Positions 4,651 through 6,990 of a DNA stretch of 6,990 nucleotides are shown here, one piece after another. Source of the stretch: Alphaproteobacteria bacterium. GTDB taxonomy: Bacteria > Pseudomonadota > Alphaproteobacteria > Elsterales > Elsteraceae. The position numbers and the translations under genes were made by a program. The notes beneath the pieces are model-generated. The model searched no databases and had not been told where the DNA came from. It saw nothing but the letters and a program-made list of their open reading frames with translations. Where the stretch lies: NCBI GenBank assembly GCA_013297545.1, contig JAAFHH010000142.1:403-7392 (forward strand), given 5' to 3'. Every line of letters begins with the position of its first letter. The stretch's first letter is position 1.

Positions 4651-6090
4651 CTAATCGTGGCGCACCAACACGGTTTTCAGCGAGCTCAGCGTGTGCAGCG
4701 CCTCAAAGCCCTTCTCGCGGCCGTAGCCGGAACGTTTCACCCCGCCGAACGGCAGTTCGATGCCGCCGCCGGCACCGTAACAGTTGACGAACACTTGACC
4801 GCACTTCAGCCGCTTGGGCAGCCGGTGCTGACGCGCGCCATCGCGGGTCCACAGGCCGGCGACCAGGCCGTAGGCCGTGCTGTTGGCCAAACGGATGGCG
4901 TCGGCCTCGTCGGTGAACGGAATGACCGAGAGCACCGGGCCGAACACTTCCTCGCAGCCCAAGCGATGGCCGGCCGGCACGGGGCCGAACAGGGTAGGGG
5001 GAACGAAGAAGCCACCGGCTGGCAGATCCGCCGGCAGGGTGGCGCGCGCCAGCACTGGGATGCCATCGGCGACAGCGTGGTCGATGAAGCCCTGCACGCG
5101 CGCTTTCTGCACCGCTGAGATCAGCGGGCCGACGGCGCGGTCTTGGTCCCAGGTGCCGAGGGTGAGGGCGGCAAACCGCTCTGCCAGCGCCTCGACCAAG
5201 GTGCCGTAGATCGAGCGTTCAACCAGCAAGCGCGCCCCGGCCGAACAGGTTTGGCCGGCGTTCTGGATGATCGCTGCCACCAGGATCGGCAGGGCGGCAT
5301 CGAGATCCGCATCGGCAAACACGATCTGCGGCGACTTGCCGCCGAGTTCCATGGTGCAGCCGACATTGTTGGCTGCCGCCGCGCGTTGGATCAGCCCACC
5401 CACCTCCGGCGAGCCGGTGAAGGAGATGTGATGGACACCGGGATGGGCGACCAAGGCCGCCCCAGCTTCCTCGCCAAGCCCGGTCACGACATTGAGCGCG
5501 CCCGGCGGCACACCTGCCTCCATCGCCAATGCGGCCAGCGCAAGGGTGGACAGGCAGGCGTCTTCCGCCGGCTTCAGCACGCAGGCATTGCCCATAGCGA
5601 GGCCGGCGCCGATCGTGCGGGCGAACATCTGTGCGGGGTAGTTCCACGGAATGATGTGCGCGGTCACCCCGTGAGGTTCGCGCACCGTGTAGGCGAAGTA
5701 GCCGTCGAGGTAGGGGATCGTGCTGCCGTGCACCTTGTCGGCAGCACCGGCGTAGTATTCGAAGTAGCGCCGCACCGCGACCATGTCCGCCTTCGCCTGG
5801 GCCAACGGCTTGCCGGTATCTTCGGCTTCGATGCGGGCGAGCTGGTCGTGATCGCGGCTGATCAGATCGGCCATCCGGCCCAGCAGCCGGCCACGCTCGG
5901 CAGCGGAGCTGCGCCCCCACGGCCCCTCCAGGGCACGCTCCGCCGCCCGAACCGCCGCATCAACATCCGCCGCCCGACCGCGCGGCAAGGCCGCCAATGT
6001 CGCACCGGTGCCAGGGGCGAGGGTGGGGATGGTCGCACCGTCAGCAGCAGGCTGGAAGGTACCGTTAATCAACAGGGCGGGGGTGGTCAT
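4651..6090 (-). CDS. NAD(P)-dependent aldehyde dehydrogenase
   Basis: A 479-aa member of the aldehyde dehydrogenase superfamily, full length. It oxidises an aldehyde to a carboxylic acid with NAD(P)+. Seen: IIPWNYP (146-152) with transition-state N150, LKPAE (172-176) with cofactor-binding K173, the FTGSPEVG cofactor loop (224-231), MELGGKSPQ with general base E248, QNAGQTCSAG (276-285) with nucleophile C282, EEVFGPVLSV (380-389) with ribose-binding E380, and LPFGGVKRSGYGREKG near the end. All catalytic residues are intact. The sequence resembles the betaine-aldehyde and broad-specificity aldehyde dehydrogenase group, but the substrate cannot be assigned. I chose the ATG at 6090 because GGAG lies five bases before it. 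A GTG start eight codons earlier (6114) gives an atypical MADAPGAA extension. It is the first gene of the leftward run, with the SDR gene 12 nt downstream. Confidence 0.95.
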   Translation of the reverse strand: MTTPALLINGTFQPAADGATIPTLAPGTGATLAALPRGRAADVDAAVRAAERALEGPWGRSSAAERGRLLGRMADLISRDHDQLARIEAEDTGKPLAQAKADMVAVRRYFEYYAGAADKVHGSTIPYLDGYFAYTVREPHGVTAHIIPWNYPAQMFARTIGAGLAMGNACVLKPAEDACLSTLALAALAMEAGVPPGALNVVTGLGEEAGAALVAHPGVHHISFTGSPEVGGLIQRAAAANNVGCTMELGGKSPQIVFADADLDAALPILVAAIIQNAGQTCSAGARLLVERSIYGTLVEALAERFAALTLGTWDQDRAVGPLISAVQKARVQGFIDHAVADGIPVLARATLPADLPAGGFFVPPTLFGPVPAGHRLGCEEVFGPVLSVIPFTDEADAIRLANSTAYGLVAGLWTRDGARQHRLPKRLKCGQVFVNCYGAGGGIELPFGGVKRSGYGREKGFEALHTLSSLKTVLVRHD

Positions 6091-6114
6091 GGCGGCTCCG
6101 GGTGCGTCTGCCAC

Positions 6115-6143
6115 ACCATAGGAACCGCGCGGAAGGGCAGCAA
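6115..6143 (-). promoter_or_regulatory. Possible sigma-70 promoter of the aldehyde dehydrogenase operon
   Basis: On the minus strand TTGCTG (6138-6143) and TATGGT (6115-6120) are separated by exactly 17 bases. Matches to consensus are 3 of 6 and 4 of 6. The implied start is about 17-20 nt before the chosen ATG, which leaves room for the GGAG ribosome site. The call is tentative because promoters in this GC-rich background are poorly conserved. Confidence 0.35.
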
Positions 6144-6221
6144 ACGCGATTCGCTCAAGCCGCCTTGCGCTGGTAACACAAGCCCGCCATTGTCACCTCG
6201 CGACGACCCCGGAGGACCGCC

Positions 6222-6392
6222 ATGACCACCGCTGTTGGAGATGCAGTTGCCGGCACCAGTGCTGCAACCGCCCTTGGACTTGCTGTTGCTGCCTTGAAGG
6301 CGACCTTGGCGGCCGAACAGGCCGTTATCCAGCGCTTGATCGCGCCTGCTGCCGAAACCGGCCGCGGGCAGTTGGTCGACCTCGCCGTTTAG
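6222..6392 (+). CDS. Small YjfB-like putative motility protein (56 aa)
   Basis: A short gene supported by an excellent ribosome site: GGAGG ends six bases before the ATG. The 56-residue product begins MTTAVGDAVAGTSAATALGL and is alanine-rich and probably helical through about residue 40. A short tail then ends GRGQLVDLAV. It has no signal peptide or strong membrane segment. Its layout matches the YjfB family of small putative motility proteins as I remember it: a helical first part containing a pattern like IALTKKxLDxAQQ, a short linker, then GQxIDVxA. Here the corresponding stretches are LAVAALKATLAAEQA (20-34) and GQLVDLAV (49-56). The similarity is by eye, and the pattern is short. It is divergent from aldehyde dehydrogenase and converges with the 101-aa gene, its stop overlapping that gene's stop by 4 nt. 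The nearby PilZ gene is compatible with a motility or surface context. Confidence 0.62.
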   Translation: MTTAVGDAVAGTSAATALGLAVAALKATLAAEQAVIQRLIAPAAETGRGQLVDLAV

Positions 6393-6694
6393 GTCGCACC
6401 AAAACCAACATCGACGTCGACAGCGCTGCCGGCACCCCGGTTTGGGATGAAGGCGAGCACAGTTGCCTCAGAATTGCGGCTCTTCTGCTCGATGCCCCAG
6501 CCGACACCGCGGTAGCGTTCCATCACGGCGAACAACAGCCGGTCCGTCACCGTCTTGGTCGGCAAGGTTACCGAGACCGTGAGGCCGGGGTAGTAGTTCT
6601 GGGTGATGTAGTCGTCGATCTTCTGCTCGACCACGGCGAGTACTTCATACTCATCCTTGTTCAGGCGGAAGGCATAGTCCGGCGGTACGGGCAT
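6389..6694 (-). CDS. Uncharacterised 101-aa protein
   Basis: I do not recognise this family. The ATG at 6694 is preceded by GAGGGG with a 6-nt gap, a convincing start; the longer frame to 6769 would need a TTG and is not preferred. The product has a charged helix-like segment (LNKDEYEVLAVVEQKIDDYITQ, 11-32). A strand-like part follows (LTVSVTLP, 38-45), then another helix with the phrase ERYRGVGWGIEQ (59-70), a strand-like TVLAFIP (78-84), and a glycine/valine-rich tail AVDVDVGFGAT. A helix-strand-helix-strand small alpha/beta domain with a 'YxxxGW' phrase is reminiscent of short accessory proteins of phages and plasmids, but this is only an impression. No signal peptide or membrane helix is seen. 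It is convergent with the YjfB-like gene and divergent from the PilZ gene, so it is transcribed alone in this window. Confidence 0.75.
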   Translation of the reverse strand: MPVPPDYAFRLNKDEYEVLAVVEQKIDDYITQNYYPGLTVSVTLPTKTVTDRLLFAVMERYRGVGWGIEQKSRNSEATVLAFIPNRGAGSAVDVDVGFGAT

Positions 6695-6861
6695 CGAAAA
6701 CCCCTCGGGAGCAAAGCAGCGCAGGTTGCAGACCGGACCTAGGACGGTGTAGGTCTCCGGGGCTGTCAATGGTGCGCCGGGCGACGGCAGGACGGTGCGG
6801 GTTTCGCCAGCACAGCCTTAGCGCTAGCAAGCGCAGTGGGATCGAATCGGAAGGGGGCTTG
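6695..6861. other. Divergent intergenic region between the 101-aa gene and the PilZ gene
   Basis: This 167-nt stretch must hold the promoters for both divergent genes. I see no clear -35/-10 pair. A TTGACA on the minus strand (6766-6771) lacks a good partner at 16-18 bases. A CCTAGG core near 6738 has only partially symmetric flanks. No open frame here has a convincing start. Confidence 0.5.
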
Positions 6862-6990
6862 ATGAGCAGCGGCGCCGAACGGCGGATGTACATCCGATAC
6901 AGCACTCCGGCCCTTACGGTCGAGATTGCCGGCAAAGGCTTCAAGTCCGTGAACTGGAGCCTGACCGGCTTCCTGTTGACCGGCGTCGAT
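6862..6990 (+). CDS. PilZ domain protein, N-terminal fragment (cut by window edge)
   Basis: The visible 43 codons read MSSGAERRMYIRYSTPALTV and onward, and run off the right edge with no stop. Two PilZ hallmarks are present: RxxxR (R8 and R12, in ERRMYIRY) and the D/NxSxxG motif as NWSLTG (N31, S33, G36). These residues bind the second messenger cyclic di-GMP in the family, so ligand binding is likely. PilZ proteins usually act as c-di-GMP receptors controlling motility, exopolysaccharide or secretion. Whether further domains follow cannot be seen. The ribosome site AGGGGG ends four bases before the ATG, supporting this start. It is divergent from the 101-aa gene, with 167 nt between the two starts. 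Confidence 0.9.
   Translation, partial: MSSGAERRMYIRYSTPALTVEIAGKGFKSVNWSLTGFLLTGVD

Noticed and set aside
3838..5118. Plus-strand 426-codon open frame opposite the SDR and aldehyde dehydrogenase genes
   Set aside because: It spans two well-supported opposite-strand genes and their junction, and its product is low-complexity and histidine/arginine/glycine-rich. It is a frame shadow.
5143..6225. Plus-strand 360-codon open frame opposite aldehyde dehydrogenase
   Set aside because: It mirrors a gene whose catalytic motifs are all intact and shows no recognisable domain or ribosome site.
6695..6769. TTG-initiated 25-codon extension of the 101-aa protein
   Set aside because: The internal ATG has an ideally spaced GAGGGG, while the extension needs a rare start.
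1..6990. CRISPR array, insertion sequence, toxin-antitoxin pair, prophage or defence island
   Set aside because: I saw no regularly spaced direct repeats, transposase motifs, terminal inverted repeats or recognisable toxin or antitoxin domains. The contents are mainly housekeeping and metabolic.

Overview
The window looks like a GC-rich alphaproteobacterial chromosome segment, most likely Rhodospirillales (Azospirillum, Rhodospirillum and relatives). This rests on the adjacent glnB-glnA pair with a sigma-54 promoter, a DUF1194 gene, and a C-terminal YjfB-like/PilZ neighbourhood; it is inference from gene content, not a taxonomic test. Most genes read leftward (minus strand). The exceptions are tRNA-His, one 56-codon gene and a PilZ gene cut by the right edge.

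Left third (1-2577): glutamine synthetase (glnA, amino-terminal half only) lies downstream of the PII signal protein gene glnB. glnB is preceded by a near-consensus sigma-54 (-24/-12) promoter, and a nested stem-loop overlaps that promoter. This is the classic nitrogen-control pair: PII senses 2-oxoglutarate, ATP/ADP and, through uridylylation, glutamine, while glutamine synthetase assimilates ammonium. Upstream lies a separate class I/II PLP aminotransferase gene ending in its own stem-loop.

Middle (2578-3155): tRNA-His is divergent from the aminotransferase, with its own sigma-70-like promoter, the His-specific extra G(-1) and an encoded CCA. It converges on a small stand-alone cyclic-nucleotide-binding-domain gene, and the two appear to share a symmetric terminator.

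Right-centre (2749-6090): four same-strand genes are closely spaced: aldehyde dehydrogenase, NAD-type SDR dehydrogenase (12-nt gap), exported DUF1194 von Willebrand-like protein (43-nt gap), and cyclic-nucleotide-binding protein (35-nt gap). The first two plausibly form a two-step alcohol-to-aldehyde-to-acid oxidation module with unknown substrate; the last two may or may not belong to the same function.

Right end (6091-6990): a 56-aa protein resembling the YjfB putative motility family, missed by a 60-residue ORF cutoff, converges with and overlaps by 4 nt an unrecognised 101-aa gene. Divergent from the latter is the start of a PilZ (c-di-GMP receptor) gene. I see no CRISPR, insertion sequence, prophage module or clear new defence system. 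The most noteworthy items are the glnB promoter/stem-loop arrangement, the short YjfB-like gene, and the orphan 101-aa protein.
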